64,000 nt of DNA. Source: Misgurnus anguillicaudatus (lineage: Eukaryota > Chordata > Actinopteri > Cypriniformes > Cobitidae). Below the pieces are notes generated by a model. That model had not been told where the DNA came from. It saw only the letters and a program-made list of their open reading frames with translations, and made no database searches. The stretch spans positions 23,330,001 through 23,394,000 of the forward strand of contig NC_073361.2 in NCBI RefSeq assembly GCF_027580225.2, read 5' to 3'. Of the stretch, positions 1 through 13,743 are shown piece after piece; positions within the stretch are counted from its first letter, which is position 1, and every line of letters starts with the position of its first letter. Position numbers and translations under genes: made by a program.

Positions 1-78
1 GTGGTCGTTGAAGATGACCGAATAGACGATGTACTCAAAGGCATGACGGACAAGTCATCTCCCGGCGTGTAAACTTGA
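1..78 (+). CDS. Possible C-terminal coding end of an unidentified plus-strand gene
   Basis: From base 1 the frame is open for 23 codons (VVVEDDRIDDVLKGM...SPGV) and stops with TAA at 76-78. The residue composition looks protein-like, and AATAAA occurs downstream at 892-897, but 23 open codons are not significant and I do not recognise the family. It could equally be chance. Confidence 0.15.
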
Positions 79-1521
79 TCGTTTATACCTCGTCGACCTT
101 TTCTTTTAATCACCGGTTTGAAGCACTTGTCGCCTGTGCATGTGAACAGTGAACGAGAAGTGAAGATGATGGTACGGGTACAGTTCAGGATGAAGATGAG
201 GGAGATCATTCTGGACAATGGGTTGAAATAGCGAGATGTGAAGATGCTGGCCATTCTGAAACCCATCCCAAATCGGCGTTGTGAAGAAAGTTACCCACGA
301 TTTCTGCTCATTAGCCCTCTTGTCTTGTAGAAGTCACGGGTTCGAGTCTCAGATTTCATCACGCTGTTATGATGTGCGCGTGCAGGGAGCTGTCCACTTC
401 AGCACCCGATGCGCAACCTGAGTGCTTCTCATCTTTTGCCGTCTTTCCAGAGAAATAAGCTACATTTATATAGCGCATGGAAACTGGCAGATGTATGTAA
501 TCGAGAGATGGTTGATTAAACGTTGTATTATTCAATTACAGACTGATTCACTGCCCCATTTAGATTTTAAAGCCAACAAAACCGCCAGCAGGCATGATGT
601 GAAGAAGAAGAAACACATGGAGTGATAACATCAATCACGAGGGAAATGAGGAGTATAACTTCTTGCTTGATTCATTGCGTCTTTTCTATTCGTGTATAGA
701 TTCATACATACGGTTCTCTTTGCATGAACTTTCTCTTGTGCCATTGCGGGTGTTTCCACCTCTGTTAAAACCCCAGGCACGATTCTTTATACCGAAATCA
801 ATATTTGTATTTTTATATTTGAATATTTGTAACTCGGAACGTCTGATATTTAATAGTCCATGAACAAAAACAGGGTGCGCAGATACACAGGAATAAAACA
901 ATATCAGAAAGGACAGACTGAATGTTATTTCAGGGAGGGGACGTAATTAGATATCAGTATTTTATTGCTTTTCATTGCAATAAGCGAACGCATCTTATTT
1001 GTTATTAATAATGACGTGGATAGAAAATACAATTTCAGTCATGTTCAACAGCACAGTTATATCGATGTTTTATTCAACATCTCGGTTGTTTATTTATTGA
1101 TTTGTTTGTATTCTTTTAAAATGTTCGGTGTATGGTTTATTGTGCATGAATATGAATATTTTTCAACATTATAAACAAGCAAAAAACTGTACACAAATGT
1201 CGCAACATTATACAACTGACCTGAATGAATAAATGGATTTAGAGTATTTATCTATTATGAAGCTTGTCCCTTATTTCCTTTATAGATCACTTAAAAGTGC
1301 ACATCACCTAAAACATTGCTGCACACAGCAGACCCATAAATACCTAAGAAAAAAATGCAAAAAAATAGAGTGATTATTATTTAATTTCTATAATAATAAG
1401 ATACATTAACTGAAAGGGATGCAATGTTTTTAACTGTTTTCAGGAATTACATTGAATTTTCCCTCCTCATGCATGATCAGCTAAGCAAACATAATAGGCA
1501 ACACTAGCATGCAAACCCTAA
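79..1521. other. No gene recognised
   Basis: Unique-looking sequence, moderately GC at 79-420 and AT-rich after 650. AATAAA motifs at 892-897 and near 1227 could serve a gene ending at the left edge. No repeat was recognised. Confidence 0.4.
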
Positions 1522-2015
1522 AGGGGACATTTCACAAGACTTTTTTAAGATGTAAAATAAATCTTTGGTGTCCCCAAAGTACATATGTGAAATTTAAGCT
1601 CAAAATATCATAAAGATAATTTATTATAACCCACTTTGTGGGTGTGAGCAAAAATGTGGCGTTTTGGGTGTGTCCTTTAAAATGCAAATGAGCTGATGAA
1701 ATGCAAACCCTGATCATGATGGTGGTGGTTTATTGAAATTGAAACTCAATTGTGCTGTCAATTATTTTTCTCTCTCTCTAAATGGCAGTGTCGTGTTTGG
1801 ATAGTGCAGATTAAGGGGCAGTATTATCCTCTTTTGACATCACAAGGGGAGCCTAATCTCAATAACCTAAATTCTCACATGCTTGCAGAGAACGGTTTAC
1901 CAAAACTAAGTTACTGGGTTGATCTTTTTCACATTTTCTAGGTTAATAGAAGCACTGGAGACCCAATTATAGCACTTAAACATGGAAAAAGTCAGATTTT
2001 CATGGTATGTCCCCT
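1522..2015. mobile_element. TTAA-type MITE, AGGGGACAT family
   Basis: The left end AGGGGACATTTCAC and right end ATGTCCCCT are inverted. The right flank is TTAA (2016-2019); the left flank is CTAA, one base from TTAA. The interior is closely similar to 57761-58572, including a motif ending in CAGATTTTCATG. The TTAA duplication points to piggyBac- or Kolobok-type mobilisation; no transposase is encoded. Confidence 0.8.
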
Positions 2016-3465
2016 TTAAGAATTTTAAAAAGAAATATCAGGACAGGATGCACACGTCTTGATACCTTATTGCCTTTAATCATTATTGTTTGTGCATGTA
2101 AAGATTAACGCTAAAATATACTACTAAAGAATTTATAACAATATTAGTTCTGACATTAATACCTAATAAGTGGATTTGTCTCTGCCCCTCATGTACTTTC
2201 CTTTTTGAGGGTGGGAAGGTTTGGGAGAATAAAGCCCATAACCCATGACATTACCAGCACCATACAGGATCACTTTTTAATTTCAAACCAACCCGAACAT
2301 GACATTGTTTATTTTGGTTTAAAAAAATAAAATAAAAATGTGAGCTGTTTTTTATGGTGTGTTCTAATCTCATCTATACTGTAGCTCAGATGAGTGACAG
2401 ATCGGTCATTACAGACCTGGCAGGTTATTAAACAGACATATCATCTTCTGGGACATATGAACACTTCACAGCATACCAGCATGTACAGTCAGAATTCAAT
2501 CGTTCCTGTCTTCCAATTATTTCACTCAGCCGAAACACCAGAGAGACAGGATGACACATTCACACACCCTTTAGAGAAAAACACGCTTCTAAACAGCTAC
2601 AACGGATGAGCCATTTTTGAGTGTTACTTCTACCAACCTTTAACAAACCACACAAGCAGAAAGGTGACATTTATTTTGAAGTGACAAAACTTCAAACTGA
2701 AGTGATTGTTCAAACTGACAGGAGAGGAGGTGTTACTTTGGTCAATTCAGGGTTAACAATATTTTTAAATATAAATTGACACACAAGGGCCAAGATTCTC
2801 AATAAACTTAACTGCAGTTGTTTTTTGTTTTCATTGTTGCTTATTGTTTTGTGGTGAAGTGCAAGAGCTCATCTTTTCACTTCATGAGATTTGATTACTG
2901 TCACCATTATTGAGTGTTGTAAGGTCTCTGTGTGAAGTTGAAATATTTGCTTTATTTGATGTTACCCTTGCTTTGCAAGGTGTCCTCTTTTTTGAGAGGT
3001 AAAGCTTAAAAGGCAAGTAGATTTAACTTAAAAGTACTTGTTTGTTTAACAAGGCAAAATTGAAATTACCCTGTTGTTTTTTAAGTTAAATCAACTCGTC
3101 TGGGCTTACAGTGTATGTGTATAATGGTGGTTAGTAAACTTGTTTAAAGTTAGTAAACCTAAGAAAAAAAGAGCAGATAAGAGTCTAAATAACCAAGTTC
3201 TCTGCTGATGTGCCTTGGCGGTGTGGTGCTGCGTTAGATGTTTTTTTGCAACAAATACAGTGGAGAGGCGGTGGAGCACGACAGAAGATGCCAACAGGCT
3301 TTTGCTCTCTGGATGCAGGGTACCTGACACTCTGTGCAAAGAGATGCATGATCCCCTTTAGCGTTGCATTTCATACTTGTATAAACTCAATAATGGAAAA
3401 GCCGTACACTGTCAGAATAAATGGTTAAAAATGGTCCCGGGCTGTCACTGGGGCAGTACCCTTTA
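2016..3465. other. No gene recognised
   Basis: AT-rich intergenic sequence. A small inverted motif around 3000-3100 (AACTTAAAAG / TTAAGTTAAATC) may be a decayed element. The short ORFs have no recognisable domain. Confidence 0.4.
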
Positions 3466-4665
3466 AAAGGCCAAGGTAACAACTACCAATATGGACCTTT
3501 GGCCCGACGTCAAAATCAGACGTTGATCTGATGTCAAGACCCAACGTTGACCTGAAGTCAAAATCTAACATTGATCCGACGTAATGACCCAACGTTGATC
3601 CGACGTAATGACCCAGCGTTGATCCGAGGTCAGGGCCCAATGTTGATCCGAGGTCAGGGCCCAACGTTGATCCGATGTCAGGGCCCAACATTGATCCGAT
3701 GTCAGGGTCCAACAAGACCCAACATTGGACTGACTTCAAAATCCAATGTTGATCTGAATTCAAAATCCAACGTTGATCTGATGTCAAAATCCAACACAAG
3801 TGGATACAGCAAACTGACAACATAAATGTTTTTTCCAGTATAAAGGCCAAGGTAACAACTACCAATATGGACCTTTGGCCCGACGTCAAAATCAGACGTT
3901 GATCTGATGTCAAGACCCAACGTTGACCTGAAGTCAAAATCTAACATTGATCCGACGTAATGACCCAACGTTGATCCGACGTAATGACCCAGCGTTGATC
4001 CGAGGTCAGGGCCCAATGTTGATCCGAGGTCAGGGCCCAACGTTGATCCGATGTCAGGGCCCAACATTGATCCGATGTCAGGGTCCAACAAGACCCAACA
4101 TTGGACTGACTTCAAAATCCAATGTTGATCTGAATTCAAAATCCAACGTTGATCTGATGTCAAAATCCAACACAAGTGGATACAGCAAACTGACAACATA
4201 AATGTTTTTTCCAGTATAAAGGCCAAGGTAACAACTACCAATATGGACCTTTGGCCCGACGTCAAAATCAGACGTTGCTCCGAGGTCAGGGCCCACCGTT
4301 GCTCCGAGGTCAGGGCCCACCGTTGCTCCGAGGTCAGGGCCCACCGTTGCTCCGAGGTCAGGGCCCACCGTTGCTCCGAGGTCAGGGCCCACCGTTGCTC
4401 CGAGGTCAGGGCCCACCGTTGCTCCGAGGTCAGGGCCCACCGTTGCTCCGAGGTCAGGGCCCACCGTTGCTCCGAGGTCAGGGCCCAACGTTGATCTGAG
4501 GTCAGGGCCCAACGTTGATACGAGGTCAGGGTCCAACAAGACCCAACATTGGACTGACTTCAAAATCCAATGTTGATCTGAATTCAAAATCCAACGTTGA
4601 TCTGATGTCAAAATCCAACACAAGTGGATACAGCAAACTGACAACATAAATGTTTTTTCCAGTAT
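3466..4665. repeat. Tandem array: 376-bp unit in three copies, the third expanded
   Basis: Copies start at 3466, 3842 and 4218. The first two are, by eye, identical over 376 bp. The third keeps the same ends (AAAGGCCAAGGTAAC ... CCAGTATAA) but its middle is replaced by an expanded 24-bp minisatellite. The unit is itself built of degenerate 24-mers of the form CGTTGATCCGATGTCAGGGC. Confidence 0.93.
4273..4488. repeat. 24-bp minisatellite, nine near-identical copies
   Basis: The unit begins CGTTGCTCCGAGGTCAGGGC and repeats every 24 bases from 4273 to 4488, followed by two diverged units at 4489 and 4513. Because 24 is a multiple of three, all frames stay open and produce spurious repetitive ORFs. 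Confidence 0.95.
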
Positions 4666-5345
4666 AAGTCAGTGACATTTATTATGAAATATTAGCTTAT
4701 AACATAGAAAGTTTCTGCAGGTCTTAAATAGTCTTAATTCACATTGACATCTGAAGAACATTGAGTATTGACGTCAGATTAACGTTGGTTCTTGACGTCA
4801 ATACTCAATCAAAACCCAAGGTTGATCTGACGTCAAAATTCAACATTGATTTGACATCAAGACCCAACATTGGCCTGACATCAAAATTCGAAGTTGATCT
4901 GAATTCAACATCCAACATCTGAACTCAAAATTGACAACATAAATGTTTTTTTCCAGTATAAGTGTGTGGACATTTATTATGAAATATTAGCTTACAAACT
5001 AAAGGGTTTCTGCAGGCCTGAAAAGTCTTAATTCATCTTAACATCTGCCCAACATTGGGTATTGACGTGAAAATCCAATGTTGGCCTGATTTCATAATCC
5101 AACGTTGGCCCGACGTTAAAATCAGACGTGATCTGATGTCAAGATCCAACGTTGATCTGAATTCAAATCCAATCTTGATCTGACCTCAAAATCCAACATG
5201 GATCTGAATTCAAAATCCAGCACAAGTGGATACAGCAATCTGAACATAAATGTTTTTTCCAGTATAAGTCTGTGGACATTTATTATAAAATATTAGCTTA
5301 CAACTGCTACTACAGTTTCTGCAGTCTTAATTCACCTTGACAACT
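4666..5345. repeat. Degenerate extension of the minisatellite array
   Basis: Older, diverged copies of the same motifs (TTGATCTGACGTCAAAATCC-like) and of the joining segment (ACATAAATGTTTTTTCCAGTATAAGT) recur at roughly 300-bp spacing. Confidence 0.8.
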
Positions 5346-5853
5346 GCTCAAAATTGGGTATTGCCTGATGTAAAAATACAACGTTGAGGTAATAATATAA
5401 ACTATTTAGGTCAAAGGCCTCAATGGCAGCTGGGGACCATTTAAAAAAATTGACAGTGTATGCAAAGGAGTGACTTCCTTTAAAAATTTAAAATTTCCAA
5501 GTGTTTAGGTAAGCAGCTTTATACTGTATGTCCTTATTGCGATTGGCTGAACTAGATACACGTGGTATTTCTGAACTTACTTAGAAATGCAATTATACAA
5601 AATCACCATTATTAGAAAGTTACATCAGGGCCTTGTGTCTATAAACTTAAAAATGTTAAAGCACTTTTTATAGTTATACTGAAAAAATAAATGCAATGCA
5701 AATGATGTCAACGTCAGAAATGATAAAGAATAAACTAAAAGATATAACATGACAAATATACAAACCATCCTAGTTGTACTACACAGAAAATATAAAAGTT
5801 TTCGCATTATTATATTAAGTAAGGAATAATTGACGACGGGCCATTGAATTATA
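5346..5853. other. No gene recognised
   Basis: AT-rich spacer with no repeat or ORF of note. Confidence 0.4.
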
Positions 5854-6484
5854 CAACACAGTCTCACGGGAAGTCGTGTCACAGCAACGAAAAATCTTGA
5901 CCAATTCACTCGTGTTTGACGACACGAATTTCCGCTGTTTTTCGTGTCTCTGGAGACGAGTGTCTTTTTCGTCCTTCCCAGCGCGAGTTTCTGTCGGTGG
6001 CTGTTCGTGTCTGTGGCGCGACTTTCTTTGTCGTGTCATTTTGTATTTTGTTTTCTCATCGTTGTTTCCTATTTTTAAATCATTGTCGCTTGGGGTTAGG
6101 GTTAGATCCGGGGTTTGCGTTAGGATGTTATTTTTGCATTGGTTTCTACATGTTTTTCGTCCACTTTTAAAACTATTCTCGCCTGGAGTTGGGGTTAGAG
6201 CTGGGGTTTGGGTTAGGAAGTCGCAGAAAGTGATTCTAACCCAAACCCCAAGCGACAATGGTCAAGAAATGGAAAGCAACGATGAGAAAACAAAATATAA
6301 AATGACACGATAAAGAAAGTCGTGCCACAGACACGAACAGTTATTGATAGAAATTCGTGCTGGGAAGGACGAAAAAGACAATCGTCTCCAGAGACACGAA
6401 AAACAGCGGAAATTCGTGTCATCAAACACGAATAAATTAATCAAAATTTTCGTTACTATAACACGACTTGCCGTGAGACTGGGT
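5854..6484. mobile_element. Foldback (mutator-like) element with about 220-bp terminal inverted repeats
   Basis: The ends carry CAGTCTCACGG...AAGTCGTGTC in opposite orientation, and the arms pair through TTTCGTGTCTCTGGAGACGA and its complement. Flanking direct repeats TGAATTATA (5845-5853 and 6485-6493) form a 9-bp target duplication. This fits mutator-like foldbacks. GGGGTTAGGGTTAG-like runs lie near the centre. The overlapping ORFs are by-products of the palindrome. Confidence 0.8.
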
Positions 6485-6493
6485 TGAATTATA

Positions 6494-6872
6494 AGAAAAT
6501 AATGCACACCAAGGTGGTAATGCGGCACGACGCGAAGCGGAGAGTGGAGAGTGGTGGATTATAATATTGTTGCCCACTGAAAACCTAGTAAAATGTGATG
6601 CGTAAATCTAACCCTGTCTAATCTAATTATGAGATTTTGAGCATCCAAATTTGAGTTCAGTCATTAAGTTTCAATATTTACATTATGAAGGATGATTACA
6701 GTAAAAAGTAAATAACAAAAAAACTATTCTCACAGGCAGGGTCACAAATAATTATAAATCTACATTTTTGTATAACAGCACCTATATGAAGGTAAAATGC
6801 CAATCAGCATAAAGCCAAATACTACTGGTGGACAATACGCATATGCAGCAATACGGCCTATTTGATCAACTA
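6494..6872. other. No gene recognised
   Basis: Short AT-rich spacer. ACAGGCAGGGTCACA at about 6733 resembles the end of the TGTGACCCTG repeat family seen elsewhere. Confidence 0.35.
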
Positions 6873-8106
<1,234 letters not shown>

Positions 8107-8785
8107 CAGTAACCCACAATTCAACTTTTCATTAGCTCACTGTGGGACTTAGGCATCCCTCAAATATTAGCAACTGGAAAGTGTCCATGTAAAATTGGGC
8201 CACTGTGTCTCCTGATCATGAGTCTGTGTGTGCCTGTACCATACTGTATGTGTGTCTCGAGGTGTTTTCACTGATAATACAGAAATTTTCTATTAGATAT
8301 GTTTTTTCAAATCACATACAAACATACCTTACAGCATTTGAGCATTTCTCAAGCATGAGTCAGACAATTTTCCTTGCACTATCATCTAGCGCACAAAAAT
8401 CTCATCGTCATGGCAACCTTTGCTGGACTCAATGGTAAAATGCATTAAAATGGATAGTTTTTTTTCTAGTGTGAATCATTTATCACAGCACAATGTCTAA
8501 TCTATCAAAGTTGATAGAAAATAGAAATGATACAAAGCTGAAAAATGAACTATTGAATAAATAGCATAATGCACGCACAAAACATACTTCGGCTGAATCA
8601 TATTCCCACTCCAGCTGAGAGAGGCAATTGATCGCACCTTACTCTCCTGTATCTGGGGAAATGCTTAACTGTTCTGTTGCATTGCCAGTTTCTTCTTTAA
8701 TTAATGTAAAATATGGTGTTAACTACAGTACTGTAGCACACTGTTAAACATTTCTGTAGAAATCACAGTATTACTGGCAGCAGAT
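8107..8785. other. No gene recognised
   Basis: AT-rich spacer; a 77-codon open frame at 8205-8438 shows no domain. Confidence 0.35.
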
Positions 8786-9400
8786 TGGGAAACAAAGCAT
8801 TCTGGGAAACAAAATCTGAAGCAAAAAAAAAAAAAAACAGAAAAAGGTTGATGATGATTTTTGGTTCCCAGAATGCTTTGCATGAGGCTGTTATTATAGG
8901 TTAATTCTATAAAGTTAAAGACTTGTTAATATTTAAAATTGATTTAACTTTGAACAAACTCTTGCCAGTAAACAACATAAATTTAAATCTACGGTAAGTT
9001 ACCGGCAACCAGCTGCAAGTAACAGTGTAATTTCTACAGATTTTTATTTTTACAGTGTATGTTATTTACTGGCAACAGTTTGTTCAAAGATAAATGAATA
9101 TTAAACATTAAAAATACTTTATCATTACAGAAAAAAAACTATAAAATAACAGCTTTATGCAAAGTGTTTCTGTGAACCAAAATCAGAAAAAAACTGAAAA
9201 ATGTTGATGAGGATTTCTGGTTCCCAGAATGCTTTGCATGCAGCAGTTATTTATTTCATTTTATTCTGTAAAGACAAACACTTGTTAATGTTTAATGTTC
9301 ATTTTTCTTTGAACAAACTGTTGCTAATAAATTAGATAAATATAAATCTACAGTAAGTTACTGGCAAACTGTTGCAGCAAATTGTTTACAGTACAGCTGT
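8786..9400. repeat. Two diverged tandem copies of a ~354-bp repeat
   Basis: GGTTCCCAGAATGCTTTGCA occurs at about 8862 and 9216, each preceded by AAAAAnGTTGATGA and followed by similar CTTGTTAATnTTTAA and TTTGAACAAACT segments. Shorter inverted pieces (ACTGGCAACAG...) also occur, so this may be a decayed foldback element. Confidence 0.65.
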
Positions 9401-12076
9401 TGTAATCCCTGTCTCATTTATAATGGGCACCAACTTCCAGACTATATAAGCAAAAATGTTTTCATTTATTGTTATTTAATAAAACTTTGAATGATATTAC
9501 AAGTATAACTATTTGAGTGAAAAGTTAAAAAAAGGAAGAATAGGCAAATATAATCGTATACTTTTAGTCAATGTCGCAAATACACTTAGATGCAGTAGAT
9601 ACATGTATCGCCTAGATGCATGCAGAATTCTTGAGTATTTCTTCTTAATAATGCATTAGTGTTTCTTTCAAATGTAAAGATCACAAAACATGCTATACAT
9701 TTACAAATGTTAATAAAAAATTCCCAAAATTCCAATGACCCATCATATTTCTAAATCCAATAGACCAGTTTTCATTATAGAGGATTTGTGTAACATTACA
9801 GTATGAGCAGACTATGATCAGATCTTCTTAAAGTCTCATTTACCTGGCTATTTGCAGAAATGTTTGTTAGGTCTCAAAATCTGATAATAAGTGACTCGCA
9901 CTCTTCATTTTGGGTCCAACAGGCCTTTAAGCAAACCAGTTAATCAAATCACTGTGGCAAAGAGAAGCATACTGTCAATAAAGTACAAACATTTAGTGGC
10001 TTCTGCTGTTATGTAAGTTTCGTGTTCTCTACTGAAAAGATGGGAATAGACAGGCTAAAAACTTATATAAAGACTCTGCACGAAATAAAGCTGAGAGAAG
10101 CTTTAAATGATTTCTCAGAAAGGGCTAATCATTTCGGCCATGTGTTTTTAGTTAAAGTTCCAGATTTTCAAATCGTTATTGGAGGTTTTTGATAACATTT
10201 AAACAGTGACCACAGATAATTACACTAACAACGTATGCAAACTGAATTAAAAGATTATGCAAATCTTTACTGGCACCAACTGTAGGGTGTATCATTGTTT
10301 AAATTGAGGGGCGTGGTCATGGACCTCCTATAAGTTATTGAGGGACCCCCTATAAGGCACAAAAATATATATTGGGGGGGGGTCCCCTAGTTTTTATTAA
10401 AATTACTACATTTAAAATTATCATGCTGTGCTGCCACAAAGCGATACTGTCCTTTATTTCGCAATAAATGAATCCAAAAGATTTCTGTCTGAAATAAATG
10501 TAAACTCTCAAGTGCGCCTCACACTGTTTTCTGGAGGAATTGACAGATTTTTAGATTTAGGATTGGGGGGCGTTAAAAAAAATGTTGATCCAGGATCACA
10601 TCATACTTACACTATTCAGATAATAAAGTCGCTGATAAATTTGCACAAATGCTTAAACATGGAAACATCTAAAAGTAAAGCTGTTATGCCTCATGCCTCA
10701 TTGACTTTATTAACGTAAATAACTTAGCCGGTGGAGCTATAGTGTCTTGTATATTGCTACAAATTTATCTGCACATCTTTTCAGTGTGATTTTTCAGGGA
10801 AAAGTGACACTCCAGAGTGGTTATTGTTGCAAGGTTTCAGAAAAGTAGGGCATGTTGTCTGATGTTTCTCATGCCACCTCTGCAGACCCCAGGGATCTGA
10901 TCGTGAGCGTGAGAACGATCTTTGTAAATGACAGCACATGTCTGCCTTATGTCTTTACATTCTTGTTTCTCGCTCTCTCTCCACTTTTTATTCTATATGC
11001 CCTTGTGTAAAAATTGTCTCACAGCGTAAACTGACTCCTGAATCCAGAAGCATGATCATCGTTTATTATTATTTTAAGTAAATACAAGCATGTCTTTGCA
11101 GCCTTCCATTCATGTCTTAAAATGACCTGAAAATTTTGAAAAACTGTATTTTTTTCTTCATCATGAAAAAATGCTGTAGCATACTTTATTATTCACTAAA
11201 GTAAACAGTAACAATTTTGTAGTATACTGTAGAATATTATAAATGTAGTAATTATTACTATAGTCTAATGTTTGCCTCTCTATTGCCATCTCTGTCTGAA
11301 AGGTAACATTGTAGGGTATTTTACGCACTTGCGTGTATTGAAAAACGACTGACCCTTATTTATGATTATTATAAGCTTACTGCTGCGAATTGGGGTAGGG
11401 CAAGGAGACAGTTTTAAAAACTGTTTATGAGTTGTTTAAAAGCAGACTTTTGTTTATTTAACCAAAAACTTAATGATTGCAGCTTTAATGTATACAGTAT
11501 TCTGTATTAATTTGATAAATAGTAGCAAAAATTTTATTGTACATTAATATTTCCTATGGTAAGGGTCAAAAACCCTAGTATAGTTATACTACAGTTTACT
11601 ATAGTAACCACTTAAGCATACTACAGCACTTTTCATGCGAGTCTACAAAGCACAAAAAAAGTGATTGCAGATAATATTTCATTGACATATTTCAGACTAT
11701 TTCAGATAAATAAAAAAATCTAAACTTTAGATAAAAATGTAAAATTCACCTCACATGATGCTTTTCAAATATCGATTTAATTCAAATCAAGAAGGGGGTT
11801 TGAAGTGTTTGTATACAATTAAAGAGCACCTATTGTCCGATTCACATTTTTTTATTTCCTTTGGTGTGCAAGTGTGTATTAGTACATGTTAACGATATGC
11901 AAAAGGTACAAACCCCAAAGTATACGGTGACGCGAGTTATCGTCTCCAACGTAAATCTCTTTTCTTGGACTACAACAAACACACGGATTGTGCAACACTT
12001 TACTTCCTGGGATTGGTGATGTAGACAAGACCGACATTATCATAATTCCTCCCGCTTCTGATTTACAGCCTGTAAG
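9401..12076. other. No gene recognised
   Basis: Long AT-rich intergenic stretch. The best open frame (10428-10718, 96 codons) has no known motif. A run of Gs is at 10375-10382. Confidence 0.4.
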
Positions 12077-12080
12077 TTAA

Positions 12081-12349
12081 AGGAACAGTATGTAAGAAAT
12101 TTATATCAATTAATCATAAAATGGCCCTGATATGTCACTAGACATTAAGAAATCATTTTCATTTCAAATACTGTCAACAGTGGTCTGGCCAGGATACTGT
12201 CATTTAAAAAGTGGAGTTGCAGCCCTCAACTGATGTTTATGTTGTCATTTTGTGTATTGGCCACCAGTTGTGTGATTGCAGTACCAGTTTTAGCCACAAG
12301 TTTTGTGATTGCAATACCAGTTTTGGCCACAATTCTACATCCTGTTCCT
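12081..12349. mobile_element. TTAA-type MITE, AGGAACAGTATGTA family (copy 1)
   Basis: Left TTAA (12077-12080) then AGGAACAGTATGTAAG; right end ACATCCTGTTCCT then TTAA (12350-12353). The interior matches 55240-55482 in the opposite orientation. Confidence 0.85.
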
Positions 12350-12353
12350 TTAA

Positions 12354-12640
12354 CTCCCGTTAGCAACCGAATCTTACGAACATGGTAAGGAGCGTCACAT
12401 TTTCGTCTAACGTCAGAGGTATTCAGGCAAATCACAACGTACAGATTAGCTGGCCAATCGGGGACACAGAGCTTTTCAAATCCGTGTGTTTCAGAAAGAG
12501 AGTGAAATCTGGAGCTACAAAAATGTACGGTATGTGGAAAATAATGTGTTTTGAACCATAAACTACGCAAACACATTGTATTATACCAAAATACACAAAA
12601 CAACATTGTTTTTAGCAATGTAATAGGTGCTTTTTAAGAC
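12354..12640. mobile_element. Partial MITE sharing its TTAA with the preceding element
   Basis: CTCCCGTTAGCAACCGAATC to about CAATGTAATAGGTGC is the reverse complement of a large part of 24897-25232. The TTAA at 12350-12353 is also the right flank of the neighbouring MITE. Confidence 0.7.
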
Positions 12641-13498
12641 ATTAACAGGCCCTTGTTAAGGAAGGGGCTAGCAAACAGTTGTCACCCCCTACAACTAAAC
12701 TGTAAATACATTGGCATTACTGCGAATTCTAATAAATTTGGTCTAAATTTGTGTCCTGCATTACACTTCAAAAAAATCCCTTGCGAAGATGACTCATTTG
12801 ATGAAAGCAGATTACAGCCGTGTCTGTGTGTGGATGTGTGCAGCTGTCTCAGAAGGCTGACTGCTTGCTGAAGGCTCACTTGCTCCAATCAATGTGGAAG
12901 CCTGAGATCTTCAGGCTTGCCTGGATCAATGAGCAAAAGCTGGCAGACTGTTACCGACTGTTTTTTTATTAAAACAAAGCACGAATACAGAAACTGAAGA
13001 GAGAAGTTGAGACAAAGCAAGTTTGTCTGTGTGTGTGCTAGGATCCAGATAGCCCAATGGAGTACTTGCACAACTACCTCTGCGATTTATTTAATACGAC
13101 TCAAATGTATTGGGTAACTGCGTTCAGCGCAACTAGGCCGAGATGTATTCATATAGCAGATTATTTCTACTTTGTAGGGCAGTCAGTTGATTAAAACAAT
13201 ACATCATGTTTCTGGCTTTAATGTAACAAATCTCGAATTACCCGAAATCTGCCTCTTTATGAGTTTTTCTTTTAGAAAAAATGTATGCACCCTGCAGCAG
13301 TCCATCTTACAATGTGTTTGATTTACTAATGATACTGTTCTTTATACAATTCAATTAAACCATGCAAACTTGGAAATGATTTTGCTTTTGTTAAATTGAT
13401 GTGAATTTGATTTTAAATAAATTTGCCGTTCTTTCACTCTTTCAAAACAATCTTACAGAACAGAATAAAGCAGAATTAATGTCTAATAAATATGTTAA
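12641..13498. other. No gene recognised
   Basis: Unassigned sequence with short ORFs only. Confidence 0.35.
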
Positions 13499-13739
13499 AG
13501 GTGCGGTGCATGATCTTTGAAAGCCAATGTTGACATTTGAAATCACCTAAACAAACACGCCCCTACCCCAATAGAATTTGGACCTTTTCATGTGATAGAC
13601 CCGCCCCACACATACGTAACCCAGGCAACGATGCCGGTTAGTAGACACGGCACTTACTGCTGATTGGCTGCAAGTGTGTTTTGGTAGTCGGCCCGACTCC
13701 CTTTTCCAAAGTGTTTTTTAAAAGTCACGCACTTCGTCT
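13499..13739. mobile_element. TTAA-type MITE (AGG(T/C)G...ATGATnTTTGAAA family)
   Basis: TTAA at 13495-13498 and 13740-13743 flank the element. Its interior (CACCTAAACAAACACGCCCC...) is the reverse complement of 33638-33848. Confidence 0.8.
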
Positions 13740-13743
13740 TTAA

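Noticed and set aside
4273..4488. CRISPR-like array
   Set aside because: The units are contiguous 24-mers without unique spacers, and the context is a vertebrate genome.
3425..4647. Repetitive ORFs of 170-189 codons on the minus strand and about 83 codons on the plus strand
   Set aside because: They arise from a 24-bp repeat unit divisible by three and a 376-bp duplication; several frames are open simultaneously.
5815..6528. 145-147-codon frames on both strands
   Set aside because: They read through the two arms of a foldback element and mirror each other.
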